In this document: piece by piece, positions 45,861 through 56,827 of the stretch
How positions within the stretch are numbered: position 1 is the stretch's first letter
Layout of the letters: each line of letters opens with the position of its first letter
Assembly: GCA_032629725.1 (NCBI GenBank)
Contig: JAFEVB010000002.1
Location: 2,604,001-2,668,000 of the forward strand
Reading direction: 5' to 3'
Source: Gremmenia infestans
Lineage: Eukaryota; Ascomycota; Leotiomycetes; Helotiales; Hamatocanthoscyphaceae
DNA: 64,000 nt
Notes under the pieces: model-generated
Seen by the model: the letters and a program-made list of their open reading frames with translations, nothing else
Database searches by the model: none
What the model was told of the DNA's origin: nothing
Program-made: the position numbers and the translations under genes

Positions 45861-48800
45861 TTACAATGGCTTACCACCGATGAAGTCAGACCATCTGCGG
45901 ACTTCGCTTGGGACACCTTCCTTGCGGGGTAGCTTGACGCTCATGCACTGGGCAAAGAGCTCAGCAGTCTGTAATGCTTTAATTAGTATGACAAGTTTGC
46001 AGAGTGCGAAGGGGTATGCTTACCTTTGGTTCCATGAACAACGGCACGCCAAAGTCGACAGCGTTCCTGCGCATGACATAGTCGACATCAAGGACAGTCT
46101 TTCCACGAGCTTGAGCCAAGTTGAAAACACCACGGATATCGTACTTCTGGAAGACTTCTCTCAATGCACGCTTGTCCTCAGTGGGGAACTCAATGACCTC
46201 GACGGAAACATTGTTCTTGGCGGAAGACTCAAGGAAGGTTTTGACTTCAGGTTCAGCAGCGTAAAGCTTGTAGCCAAGCGGCGAGAGGTAATCAACAATC
46301 TTGGTCAAGGACTCCTTGGTGATGTCTCCTCCGAAGAGCAGACCCTCTCCAGGTTCGGGCATGCGGAAGTTCATAGTCGATTGCAGAGAAGCCCAGTAAG
46401 CCTCGACGAGATCCTTTCCGAAACAAGCAATTTCACCAGTAGAAGACATCTCGACGCCCAAGAACGGGTCGGCACCAGCAAGACGGGTCCATGAGAATTG
46501 TGGGACCTTGGTAGCAAGGTAGTCACGCTTGATGGCCATAAGGTCGGTTGGTTCTGGAACATCACGGCCAACGAGAGCTTTGGTGGCGACATCGATGAAA
46601 TTGATACCGAGGACCTTGGACACGAAGGGGAATGAGCGGGAGGCACGCAAGTTACACTCGATGACCTTCAAAGCCGGAAGACCTCCGTTGGGGTCATCAG
46701 CCTTGATGATTTGCATGTTGAAAGGCCCAGTGATGCTCCAGGCCTTGGCAACCTTGACAGCAATTTCCTTTACTCGGTCCATAGTGGTTTGGTCGAGAGA
46801 TGCGGGCGGGAGAACAAGAGTGGCATCGCCAGAGTGAACACCAGCTTGCTCAACATGCTCACTGACCGCGTGGATGATAAGCTTACCATTCGAGCCGACT
46901 GCGTCAACATCGATTTCTTCGGCGCCTTCGATAAACTTGGTAATGACGACAGGGTGATCAGGAGACACATTGCTAGCAGCTTCAAGTTTGTCCTTCAGCT
47001 CATCCTTGCTACGGATGACAGTCATTGCTGCACCGGAAAGGACGTAAGACGGGCGTACTAGAACAGGGTAGCTAACTTCATCGGCGAATCTTTCGGCGTC
47101 AGCGACTGAGGTGAGTTCTTTCCAAGCGGGTTGATCAACTCCAATGCTGTCCAAGATCTCAGAGAACTTCTGTCTGTCTTCTGCCTTGTCGATGTCGATA
47201 GGATCGGTTCCGAGAACCTTGCAATGCTGGAAATGAATTAGCGATAGTAATGGGTTAGTTGTTGACAGTATGAAATCCGAGTCCAGAGTGTTCCAGGAAT
47301 GGCCTGGTAAAATGTTGTTGAATGTAAGAAGCTGAGTCTGGTCCAAAAGTACTTTTGAAGTTAGCATAGAGAATGGACACCGTCGATTTGGACAACTTAC
47401 TCAACCTTCAAACGATGCAGTGCAGTGCAGTGCAGTAAGGTGCGGTGAACAGCACGATCGTATCCCGACAACACTATTGCGACGTAAGCAGTTGTTCCCT
47501 TCTGTCAGTATGGGACGTGGACTTACGATTCAGACGCTTCTGAATATCCGACACACCCAGTGCTGGTTGAGGTGAGGTGGAGTGGAGAACGTTGAAGGTT
47601 GAAGGTTGAAGGTTGAAGGTTGAAGGTTGAAGAGAGAGGGAAGACATTTTAAGGTGACGTGTAGTAGCAGGCACATAGGAGGCAGGTGCGACCACAGAGT
47701 AGGTATATCCAAGGCAGACGAATCCAGAGGGGGGGCGTGTCCAGATGGTCAGTGTTGAGAGGGAAGGTGCAACCCACTTGGGTCAACGAAAATGAAAAAG
47801 AACATAACTTACGCCAGTTTCCTGTAAACGACGAGCGATATTCTGAATCAAGGCATTAGCATATTAAGATTGTGACATTCTGGAGAGAACCGCGGATGAG
47901 AATGAGCATACCTGTGGCAACTGTCCTCCAAAAGAGACAACGACTCCAGCAGAATTTTCGAGTTCATATATATCCAATACCCTCTCGTAGCTCAACTCTT
48001 CGAAGTAGAGTTTATCAGCAATATCGAAATCAGTGGACATCGTCTCTGGGTTATACTGTAAAGAATTTAGCGACAGTAAGGATGTCGAATCATAAAGTTC
48101 AGACTTACATTGATCATGATAGTCTTCTTGTTCATCTCTCGGAGTGCCAGACACGCTGAAGTACTACACCAATCGAATTCAACTGAACTTCCAATACGAT
48201 AGACACCACTGCCAAGCATGAGGGCTGCAGGTTATCAGTTAGTATTGTCGAGTTAAAAAATGTCTTAGGGGTGGGGGAAGGGGGGTTGTTGGGAGCATCT
48301 AGCGAGGCCGGGATTTTAAAAGTCTCAGAACTTCTGGAACATTCAAATTGTCCGTTGCTCAAGGATTTTACATACTTCCATGGTCATCAAAGGTAACGTC
48401 ATGCGTGGTAGCATTGTAGGTCGTATAAAGATAGTTCGTATCGGCTGGGAACTCAGCGGCAAGGGTGTCGATCTTCTTGACGAAAGGTTTGATTCCAAAA
48501 CCCTTTCGGCGAGCTCGAACTTCGTCCTCGGTACTTCCTACGGCCTTTGCAATTTGTCTGTCGGAGAAACCCATCTTCTTCGCCTTCATGACAAGTTCCT
48601 TCTTCAAGCCAAAAAGACTTCCAATATCTTCAAGCTCGTGAGTGCAATCGACAATGTTTTGCAATTTGTAGAGGAACCATTTGTCAATCTTGGTCAGCTC
48701 ATGCACACGGTCCACGGTGTAGTTCTCGTGAAGCATGGCTTGGCCAACAGCGAGCCATCGACGATCAGTGGGGTTGGCAAGTTCGTAGTCGAGATCATCG

Positions 48801-50404
48801 AACTCGTCACCTTGGAAACCAATGAAACGGGGGTCAACCTGGCGAATAGCCTTTTGAATAGATTCTTCAAAAGTTCTTCCAATAGCCATAACCTCACCGA
48901 CGGATTTCATTGCACTTCCAATGTCACGCTTGACGTGCTGGAACTTGGCCAAATCCCAACGTGGGATTTTGGTGACAACATAGTCCAGGGAAGGCTCAAA
49001 GTTTGCTGTGGTAGTTTTGGTGACAGCATTGGGTAGCTCAGGAAGGGTGTGACCGAGTCCAATTTTTGCAGCAGTATAAGCAAGAGGATATCCAGTGGCC
49101 TTCGAGGCGAGAGCGGATGAACGAGAGAGACGTGCGTTGACCTCAATCACACGGTAATCAAGTCCGTCGGGTTGTAATGCGTATTGAACATTACACTCGC
49201 CCACAACTCCTAAATGACGAACGATCTTGATAGCAGCAGAACGAAGCATGTGATATTCCTCGTCGCTCAAAGTTTGACTGGGTGCCACAACAATTGAGTC
49301 ACCGGTATGGATTCCAAGAGGGTCGAAGTTCTCCATATTACAGACCGTGATACAGTTGTTGCTAGCGTCACGGACGACTTCATATTCTACTTCCTTCCAG
49401 CCCTTGAGAGATTTCTCAACCAAAATTTGAGGGGACAGTGTAAGAGATCTTGCAGACATGTTTCGAAGCTCTTCCTCGTTATTGGCAAAACCTGATCCAA
49501 GACCTCCCAAAGCGTATGCGGCTCGTACAATAATTGGGTATCCAATCCCTTCGGCAGCAACCAAAGCTTCATCTACAGTCGAGACAGCAATAGATTGAGC
49601 GGTTGGAATATTGATCTCAGCAAGAGCCTTTGCAAAGAGATCTCTATCTTCGCTAGTCTCAAGGGTCTTGATGCTTGTACCCAAAACCTTGACTCCGTAG
49701 CGCTCGAAAATGCCCATCCTCTCCATTTGAACGCCCAGATTGAGGGCGGTCTGGCCACCGAATGTAAGGAAAATTCCATCCGGCCTCTCCCGTTCAATAA
49801 CATAGGTGACATATTCTGGGGTGACAGGTAGGTAGTAGACCTCATCGGTAAGGACGTGAGCGGTTTGAATTGTAGCAATGTTCGGGTTGATGAGCACAGA
49901 AGACACACCAGCCTCTTTCAAAGCTTTCAGGGCTTGGGATCCTGTGAAGTATGTAGGTTAGCACTGATATACAGCTTCTATAAAGCAATTGAGGATTACT
50001 GCATGTCTTTGGCGAACATGCCCCAATGACTCATTTTCTCTGGAGGGATGATGTTTGGACGACGAACCTGAATAATCAAATTCTCCAGCTTGTCCAATGC
50101 TCAAACCACCACTACCAATAACCAAGACCTTCTTGACATCCACTGGGTTTGAAGCTCCCTTTAAGACCCCGCTCTCCAGGTAGGCCTTTGCGTTGGGTGC
50201 GGTCTGGGTCTCATTCCTGCGAATCGTCGAGCTCGAGAAAAGGCGGACGTATCTAGCAGTTTTACCAGCAGATACTGGGTTCATGGGGTAGAGGCATCGT
50301 GTAGAGCTTCGAGTAGTGAACGTTCTGGAAGGAGTTGGGGCTGGAACCCTCAACTGGCGGAGGAGGTTGCTGGACCGAGCAGCAAGACGGCTGGAGAGAG
50401 CCAT
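45861..50404 (-). CDS. cpa2: Arginine-specific carbamoyl-phosphate synthase, large chain (mitochondrial)
   Basis: Makes carbamoyl phosphate for arginine synthesis from ATP, bicarbonate and glutamine-derived ammonia supplied by the small subunit. Exons in transcription order: 50404..50068, 49941..48376, 48224..48109, 48055..47912, 47842..47813, 47226..46024, 45968..45861 (1167 aa, normal length). A presequence rich in Ser, Arg and Leu (MALSSRLAARSSNLLRQLRV) indicates mitochondrial import; an in-frame ATG 33 bases upstream is an alternative start. Each half has an ATP-grasp fold: LVIGSGGLSIGQAGEFDYSG with GIFLTFGGQTALNLGVQ, and MLGSGVYRIGSSVEFDWCST with GVVVSFGGQLPQ. The C-terminal MGS-like domain (YDIRGVFNLAQARGKTVLDV) is present. 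Oddities: a 30-nt exon, a GTTCGT donor after exon 1, and a 586-nt intron (47227..47812) with tandem repeats, ten times the local norm. Confidence 0.95.
47591..47632 (+). repeat. GTTGAAG heptamer tandem repeat, six copies, inside the long intron
   Basis: Six perfect copies of GTTGAAG in the 586-nt intron of the carbamoyl-phosphate synthase gene. A second short array, TGCAG, lies nearby at about 47416..47435 in the same intron. Confidence 0.92.
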
Positions 50405-51512
50405 GTTGAGAAGCAAGAACTTCAATTGGGTATACAAATGTCAAATGAAGCTCTTCCCCCTGTTCGAGACTTCTTTGCCTCCCAAGATTTATAGGTGAGG
50501 GGTGGGTTTGGAGGTAATTGAGAGTTGAAAGCTTCGGGTGAAGATAAAAAAGACTAGCTAGCTTGAGATAACAAAGTTGCGATTGCAACTGCAATGATGG
50601 ATGTGATTGTGTGCAGAGGAGTGTCGGCGCGTTAAGTTTGTAGCTTGCTAGGCTCAAATTCTCTCAGCATTTTGGGGGGTGATGAAGAGAAGTCGAGGAG
50701 GAGGGAAGAGAGTAATAGATAATATTGTGCGAAGTTGGGTCACGAAGGTTACAAGTAGGTGGTAGGTCGGTCCGTTGTTCTATAAAAGTTCAGGCCAAAA
50801 AAATTCAAAAAATTCAACTAGCTCTGCCCTTGTTTTTCTTGCCCCTCCTTGCCGAAAACCGGGGGCTGCACTAAATACATACATAGTGTAGGTACCTTAC
50901 TTCACCTCTGCATCTCCATAGTAATCATAAGTACCAGCCTATAGAATCCGTGTCACGAAGACTGCAAGAAAAAAACTCTTCTACTTGTACAATACGCTTC
51001 TACGAGTATACACATCACTATTCCATCTTCAGATGGCGCACACCTATTAGTGCTCTCCACATGGGTGGACCGACCAATCAACGGCCCCCCATTGATGCAT
51101 TACCTGGGGTGGTTAAAGGAAGAGACTTCCAAGTTCCCCACGGTTTCGTCCAGAGGGTCGAAGACTTTTTGCTGCATGCAGTAAGCGGGGCAGCATGATG
51201 CCAATTCGATGGCCACCCCGCCGCAGAAGAGCCATGGATAAGATCCTTGAGCAGTGGATGCCTACCTAGGTAGCTACGCAATAAGTCTAAGTCTTATACT
51301 CCTAGCAGTCCGTATATATGGGTGATGTAACTGTCTCATAGCTAGGGACCTTCCCAGTTACGGCACCTATATAGATTCAACAGTACATGGATGTGAACCA
51401 GTAGAAGTTATAGGCATTATAAGATTCTACGTTTTGTGGATGATGTATGTCACAGTCAGTCAAACGAGAATGTGTTCGCCAGTGAAAATGTCTTCTTTTG
51501 TTCACCAGTTCT
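50405..51512. other. Promoter of carbamoyl-phosphate synthase and 3' side of PheRS gene
   Basis: 1.1 kb between two tandem minus-strand genes. It contains purine-rich stretches and several short A-runs but no gene. No arginine-attenuator-type uORF is seen immediately upstream of 50404; in fungi that element belongs to the small subunit gene, which is not in this window. Confidence 0.5.
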
Positions 51513-53211
51513 CTATGTCTTCTCAAGTCTAACGGCAGGATTCCTCTCGATGAAAGACAAATCAACTTTATGTCCCAGCAACTCGCGAATATTATTGACC
51601 TAAGCAGCATCCAAATTAGTAGATGGTCATAGAGTAGAAGCACATTTCTCACCTTGTACTTAATCATAGTTGGCCGCTCTAAACTCAATCCCCAACCGAA
51701 AACACGCATATCCTTCGGCAAACCCATTGCCTCTAACATCTCCGGTCTGAACATGCCACTGTTTCCGATCTCGACCAGCTTATTCAATCCTTTGTGGAAG
51801 CTGAAAATCTCCATACTGGGCTCGGTGTATGGGTTGTAGGCCGGCTTGAAGCGCAAGTCCTCAATACCCATCTTCTTGAAGAAGATCTCCATAAACTCCA
51901 TCAAACCTCCCAGTGACAATCCGTAATCGGCAATGACACCCTCAACTTGGTGGAATTCAGCAAGATGGGTTGCATCCACCGTTTCGTTTCTGAAAACACG
52001 ATCGATTGAGAAATAACGAGCTGGAGGTGGTCGTCCATCTGGTCCCTTTTGGGAAGCAAGCTTGTGAAGCATTGCGGTTGAAATAGCGGTGGTGTGAGTT
52101 CGGAGGACTAATCGTAGAGACTCGTCTTCCGCCCATGGGTACCTATAACCAATTGAACCATATTTGCCGTTCTGGTGGACTTCCTGAATATTCTTCCAGT
52201 ACGATTCGTAGTCTCCCTTATCATCGGCATCCTTGGCATGAGGTTTATCTGCAGTCTTTGGGTCTGAGATGTAGAAAGTATCTTGGAGATCTCGAGCTGG
52301 ATGTTGTTGGGGGACGAAAAGAGCATCAAAATTCCAGAAACCAGTTTCGACATACCGACTGGTTGGCATTTCCTCGAAGCCCATTTCAAAGAAAATTTGG
52401 CGGAATTCATGTCGGACCTTATTGAGGGGGTGTAAAGCTCCAGCGTTTTGGTCTGCCCCGAGGGACTTGAAATTGTAAGGCTTGAAAGTAGCAGTCTTCC
52501 AGGCACCACTGAGACAAAGTTAGTAGATCCAGGAAAAAATATACCTATTACTTACGAAGCAAGCATATCCGCCGTTAAATCTGTCTCCTCCTTCACAATC
52601 TCGAGGGCGTACTTTGGACCCTTGTGGATTTTGAAACTGATGACCTTCTGCATCTTTACGAGCTTTCGCTTCTTAAGGTCCGTAATGATCTTGGGATCCC
52701 AATGTGTGCGCGTCTTTTGTATGATTTGAAGTTGCTCTCGAGTATCGTCTTTTATCGAGTTCACCTGCGCCCATTAAAACACATCCAGCCAGCTTGCTTG
52801 TATATTCAAACTTACCAGCGCAGCCAGACGACCATCTTTCCCCTTACCAACCCATTTTAACTTGAAAGCCTTGCCTTGTCCCACTTTCACAACGTTCTTG
52901 TCTCCAACGGCAGCCTCCAACTCCGCACCTGTGAGCCCCTCTTTGTTTTTTTGCAAGGCCTCCCAAACTCGTGCTTCATGACTGCCACTTTCCGCTATTC
53001 CTACTGCTTCTGCCTCTAGAATGGCTTCTTCTCGATCGATCGTCTCGTATGTGATCATAGACCGCGAAGCCAATCTGTCTAATGCGCCCTTGAGATCTGT
53101 CGACTTTGTTGACGGGAAGGTTTCTGTGGAGAGCATTGGGTCCTTTTGGGAGAGAGCTTGGAGAATCTCGGAGGGCAAATCGCCTTGCTGGCCATTTTGT
53201 ACGTTCGCCAT
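51513..53211 (-). CDS. frs2: Phenylalanyl-tRNA synthetase, alpha subunit (cytosolic)
   Basis: Exons in transcription order are 53211..52816, 52764..52556, 52508..51653 and 51599..51513 (515 aa). Charges tRNA-Phe as an alpha2-beta2 enzyme with the beta subunit. The N-terminal part has the winged-helix tRNA-binding modules of eukaryotic alpha subunits (ARVWEALQKNKEGLTGAELE). The class II catalytic core includes GALHPLNKVRHEFRQIFFEM, FVPQQHPARDLQDTFYI, motif 2 around RVFRNETVDATHLAEFHQVE, and motif 3 around FGWGLSLERPTMIKYK. It has no mitochondrial presequence. The last exon encodes VNNIRELLGHKVDLSFIERN to the stop. Confidence 0.96.
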
Positions 53212-54098
53212 TGCTTTTTAGTGGTGGGCGAGGATTATTGTTCAAAGTCGCATTAATTTAGTTGTTGGAGTCATCTTGAAATAATTTTGGAAGCGAGGCT
53301 CAACACCTCAGGCTAGAAACCCCTAGGCCAACCTATCAGAACTCGCTATTTTGGGGCATGTACTATGTTATAAACTCATTCGCGAAGAAAGTACAAAATA
53401 GTTACACTATCTCAAGACAAATGTTGCTCTTTAAAGCTCTTCAGTTCAATTTAGTTTCCAAAAGATCCGAAGACTCCATTTCCGATCCGTGAACATTTAC
53501 ATGGTAGTTAAGTCATAAGCACTTTGCACCACCCTGAAGCTCAAGTAACACTTGCTGAGTACTCAGGAAGTGAAACCAAATAGTGCTTCTACGACAGGTC
53601 ATGAGGTAGCAGCAGAAGAGCGCCTATTCTAGTTTCAAAAATCCCGTGAAAGCTTATATCGGTCGCTTTTTGGGACACCTCCGTCGCTGAATCGTCGGAT
53701 AGCACATTGAACCTCTTAAGCTCACCCCGGCCCAGGATAGAGATTTAATTAGTGCAGTATTCACTACAACTTGTATCCAGAGTATCGGAATACATATCGA
53801 GTATTGAAATTCGAGCAAGCACTGGTGGCTAAATCAGGCGTTGTCAGGTCCATCCCGCTATTAAAAAACGTAATTACATGACGATAATCGAGCCATAACC
53901 TAACAACTCTTGCAATGAAAGGCTTTACCAAATACCCTAGACGTTTTGTAATGATACTATACCATTTATTGATACACAAATCGACGTCTCTTTGACCTAT
54001 ACTCACTGACTAAAGCATTTTCAAAGTTTCAAATACCTGCTGTTTCTCTCCACCCACCCGCCTCCTCTCTTCTAATGATGCCCTTCTCGTCCGCCACG
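53212..54098. other. Intergenic region
   Basis: About 890 bases between the PheRS promoter and the candidate small gene. An 80-codon minus ORF at 53764..54006 has no recognisable content. Confidence 0.5.
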
Positions 54099-54665
54099 CT
54101 ATTGTTCAACCCTTTCGAAGCACATTAGCACTGTAGCAACCACGGAATAGACGATCGAGACGCAAATCTGAAGAATTTCAGCAACAGCAAAAGGAGAATT
54201 AAGCAGATGAGCAATAACATCGATGTATCTACCGGAGGGAGCTTGCCATAAACACCACCGAGGCGAGACGCCCATAACCAGCATGGATGTTAGGCAGTAA
54301 GAAAGGTGCCCTTTCAACAAATATCAGCAATGCTATATTATACGTCGGGTTCAGAGAGATTACCTTACAAGTCCCCCGGAGCAGACGAGTGGTTCACTGC
54401 ATGTTCAACTGCTAGGAGTTGCTCGGGATCTTGGGTTTTGTTGTTTGTAGTCGAGTAGAAGCTGAGTATTGCATATTTGAGAGCTACACGAAACTACTGC
54501 GTTCATTTGGCGGGGGAGCATCGAGTGTTGCAGGATAGTGCGAGTTGTGGGCTGAGGAAGTGGTCCTGTTCCATCAATGTTAGTCCGGTAAATCCGTCAA
54601 AGCCAGTTGATCTCAAAGCATACCTGTTCGGTCGACTTGTCTAAAATAGTTGACCAGAATCGCAT
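54099..54665 (-). CDS. Candidate small tail-anchored membrane protein
   Basis: Proposed exons in transcription order are 54665..54624, 54493..54369 and 54228..54099, totalling 98 aa with matching phases (0, then 2). Exon 1 encodes MRFWSTILDKSTEQ, and exon 2 includes FRVALKYAILSFYSTTNNKT and DPEQLLAVEHAVNHSSAPGD. Exon 3 is a hydrophobic segment, SPFAVAEILQICVSIVYSVV, then ATVLMCFERVEQ, fitting a C-terminal membrane anchor. The donors are GTATGC and GTAAGG and the acceptors end in TAG. Each part looks coding, but the joins are by eye. An alternative first acceptor (after GGAACAG, preceded by CTAAC) exists and would change exon 2. I know no family for it. Confidence 0.4.
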
Positions 54666-55058
54666 TGTTGGATTGCTGCTGGGTATGCGTTGATGGTCTG
54701 GGAGGGAAATAGGGAAATAGATGAGGGCAGACGTTGCAGGAAGCCCAATTCGAACAGAAGTGCAAAGGTGCTTCAGTCAAATACAAAGAGCGAAACGTAA
54801 ATATGTAGAGGGGACTAGGAAGTAAAGTGAAACTCCTCCATATGGATTGACACGGAATCCATGCTTATTGGGTGTGTGTGCTGCTGGACCCAGCTTTGTT
54901 GCAGACCCTAAAGTCAATTAAGATGTTGGGAGCTTGAGTAAATCGATCACAGTTCTTTCTCTCTATCATATAACGCTTCATCTGAAGTAATAGGTTGCGA
55001 TTTTTATCATTCCAATGATAACCCTCAAATCATTACTTTAAGCCACGGCTCCGTCACC
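54666..55058. other. Intergenic region
   Basis: About 390 bases: the promoter of the candidate small gene and the 3' UTR of the coiled-coil gene. No feature is recognised. Confidence 0.5.
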
Positions 55059-56711
55059 CTATTTGATGACACCTAAAGACCCATCAATAATCGACCATAT
55101 ATCTTTCGAATTCGTTGTGATTTTTTGAGTCGAAAATTCGTCGTCTTTGTCCCCGCAAAGAACGTCCGTATCGTCGCCAAGGAGACGCTGCAACTCAAGC
55201 ATGGTTTGCCGACTTTCATCAATTGCCATGCTACCCTCCTCCAACTTTTCCAATATCTTCTCTTTCATCACATTTGCGGCCGACTCTGATGCATAGACCC
55301 AGGCTCTAGCTCTTCGAGATGAGTCTGGTATCTCATGGTTCGATATCTCGTCCCCAAATGATGACTCTAGAGAAAGACCTTTGCGATGCGATGAACCCGC
55401 TGGCATTGGATGAGCCGGGAGCAAATGACTCTCATGTGCAAGGCGTTCTAGGCATTGACTGGATGTCTTGAGTTGCTTTGCTAAATTGATTGTGAGATGG
55501 GATTTCAGCTGAATGACGGCCTTCTGCTCATTGGCAACAGCGACCAGCTCTTCCAGGTAAGGATACACGACGTGACTCATCTCATTAACGCCTATGTATT
55601 CCAATATTTCAACTGGTAAGTCTGGTTCTTCATCGGGCGTTATTTGAGCTCCATGCTGCAACCTCCTAGTCACTGTGAAGACTAGCTTTTGCCTTGCTTT
55701 CGTGTATTGAGAGTATTGTTGTTGGACTGTTGCGAGTTGGTCATCTATACACCCTGTGCCTCTCTTCTCCGGGCTGGAAATTGTATTCACATCATCCTCG
55801 TCTGGGGAGCTTTCGCCTGCTCGAGAAAGCTCTGCCTCGATCCAATTGATCAACTCGTTTCTTGCGGTACCAAGCGCTTGCAACCTTCCGGTTTTCTTAA
55901 CAGGCGGATGTTCTTGCTCTGATTTGACTTTCGCGAGAAGCCTCTGCTCCCTTTTCAAGAGCAATTTCGCTCTCAGTACTGACTTTTCAAGCTGATCCAC
56001 AAGGTCTTTCAGATCGACGCCACCGGATCGTTGTTGGGTACCAGAGTTTCTCAGAACCTCCGGTGGAACTTGGGGAAGAGACTCCACATCTTTTAAAACC
56101 TCCTTGAGGTCCAGAAATTCGGGTGCAGCTGTAGGCTTTTGGCTAAGCATATCGACGTAATCTTGGATGATGCATAAGGCCTCATGCTTTTGCTTTTGCT
56201 TGACAAGGCCAAGGAAACCGTCCATGAGGTCGCTAATTGTATCGTTTCCAAGACTTGCGCGGGCATAATGTTGCCCTTTTACTTGATGTGCTTTACAGGT
56301 CTGGGCGTATTCCCTCCTCGCAGTGATATTCGTCCGTACACAACGCAGATACTCTTTCTGTAGACCTCTCACACCAGGGGGTGTTGATTCAATATTACAC
56401 GAAACGTCTATGAGAGATAATGGCCTAGGTAAAGGATTTTGTCCATCTGGATCGAGGGTGGACTTTAGATGGGCGGCCAAAACGCGTCGAATATGGGTTG
56501 CCTCTTGCCTTTGTTTGATATATGAGCCTAAAGAATGTTGAACAATCTTGAAACCCTCTGGTAGATTTTCTGTTTCTTGCATCATGAAAACCTTTCGGAT
56601 TTGGAAGTCGGGTGGTATCAATAGAAAGTAGAATAATGCGTTGTTGATTTTTGGAGCACAGTCAATACTGGAGCTGGAGTCAGGTTCAGCCTCAGGTGGC
56701 GCTAATAACAC
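55059..56711 (-). CDS. Coiled-coil hypothetical protein
   Basis: Single exon, 550 aa from the ATG at 56711, or 508 aa from Met43 at 56585 (MMQETENLPEGF). I do not recognise the family. It is mostly helical and rich in Gln, Glu, Leu and Lys: IKQRQEATHIRRVLAAHLKS, LVDQLEKSVLRAKLLLKREQ and QLATVQQQYSQYTKARQKLV. The C-terminal region has VMKEKILEKLEEGSMAIDES before a Ser-rich end. This could be a cytoskeletal, centrosomal/SPB or tethering protein; the size and helix content would also suit a divergent augmin/HAUS-type subunit, but nothing in the sequence proves that. The gene starts only 116 bp from the BRR2 start, in the opposite direction. Confidence 0.75.
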   Translation of the reverse strand: MLLAPPEAEPDSSSSIDCAPKINNALFYFLLIPPDFQIRKVFMMQETENLPEGFKIVQHSLGSYIKQRQEATHIRRVLAAHLKSTLDPDGQNPLPRPLSLIDVSCNIESTPPGVRGLQKEYLRCVRTNITARREYAQTCKAHQVKGQHYARASLGNDTISDLMDGFLGLVKQKQKHEALCIIQDYVDMLSQKPTAAPEFLDLKEVLKDVESLPQVPPEVLRNSGTQQRSGGVDLKDLVDQLEKSVLRAKLLLKREQRLLAKVKSEQEHPPVKKTGRLQALGTARNELINWIEAELSRAGESSPDEDDVNTISSPEKRGTGCIDDQLATVQQQYSQYTKARQKLVFTVTRRLQHGAQITPDEEPDLPVEILEYIGVNEMSHVVYPYLEELVAVANEQKAVIQLKSHLTINLAKQLKTSSQCLERLAHESHLLPAHPMPAGSSHRKGLSLESSFGDEISNHEIPDSSRRARAWVYASESAANVMKEKILEKLEEGSMAIDESRQTMLELQRLLGDDTDVLCGDKDDEFSTQKITTNSKDIWSIIDGSLGVIK

Positions 56712-56827
56712 GCTAAACCTTATTTCGATCCACCAGATCGTTTTTTATCGTCGATATATTTTCTCAACCAGCCTGCGCTTCTGATTCAAGTGGAGGCCTG
56801 CCACTTTCATCCCCAAACTACGCTAAT

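Noticed and set aside
45880..46494. 204-codon plus-strand ORF
   Set aside because: Antisense shadow of the 3' exons of the carbamoyl-phosphate synthase gene; no independent homology or start context.
48380..49036. 218-codon plus-strand ORF
   Set aside because: Antisense to exon 2 of the carbamoyl-phosphate synthase; explained by its codon bias.
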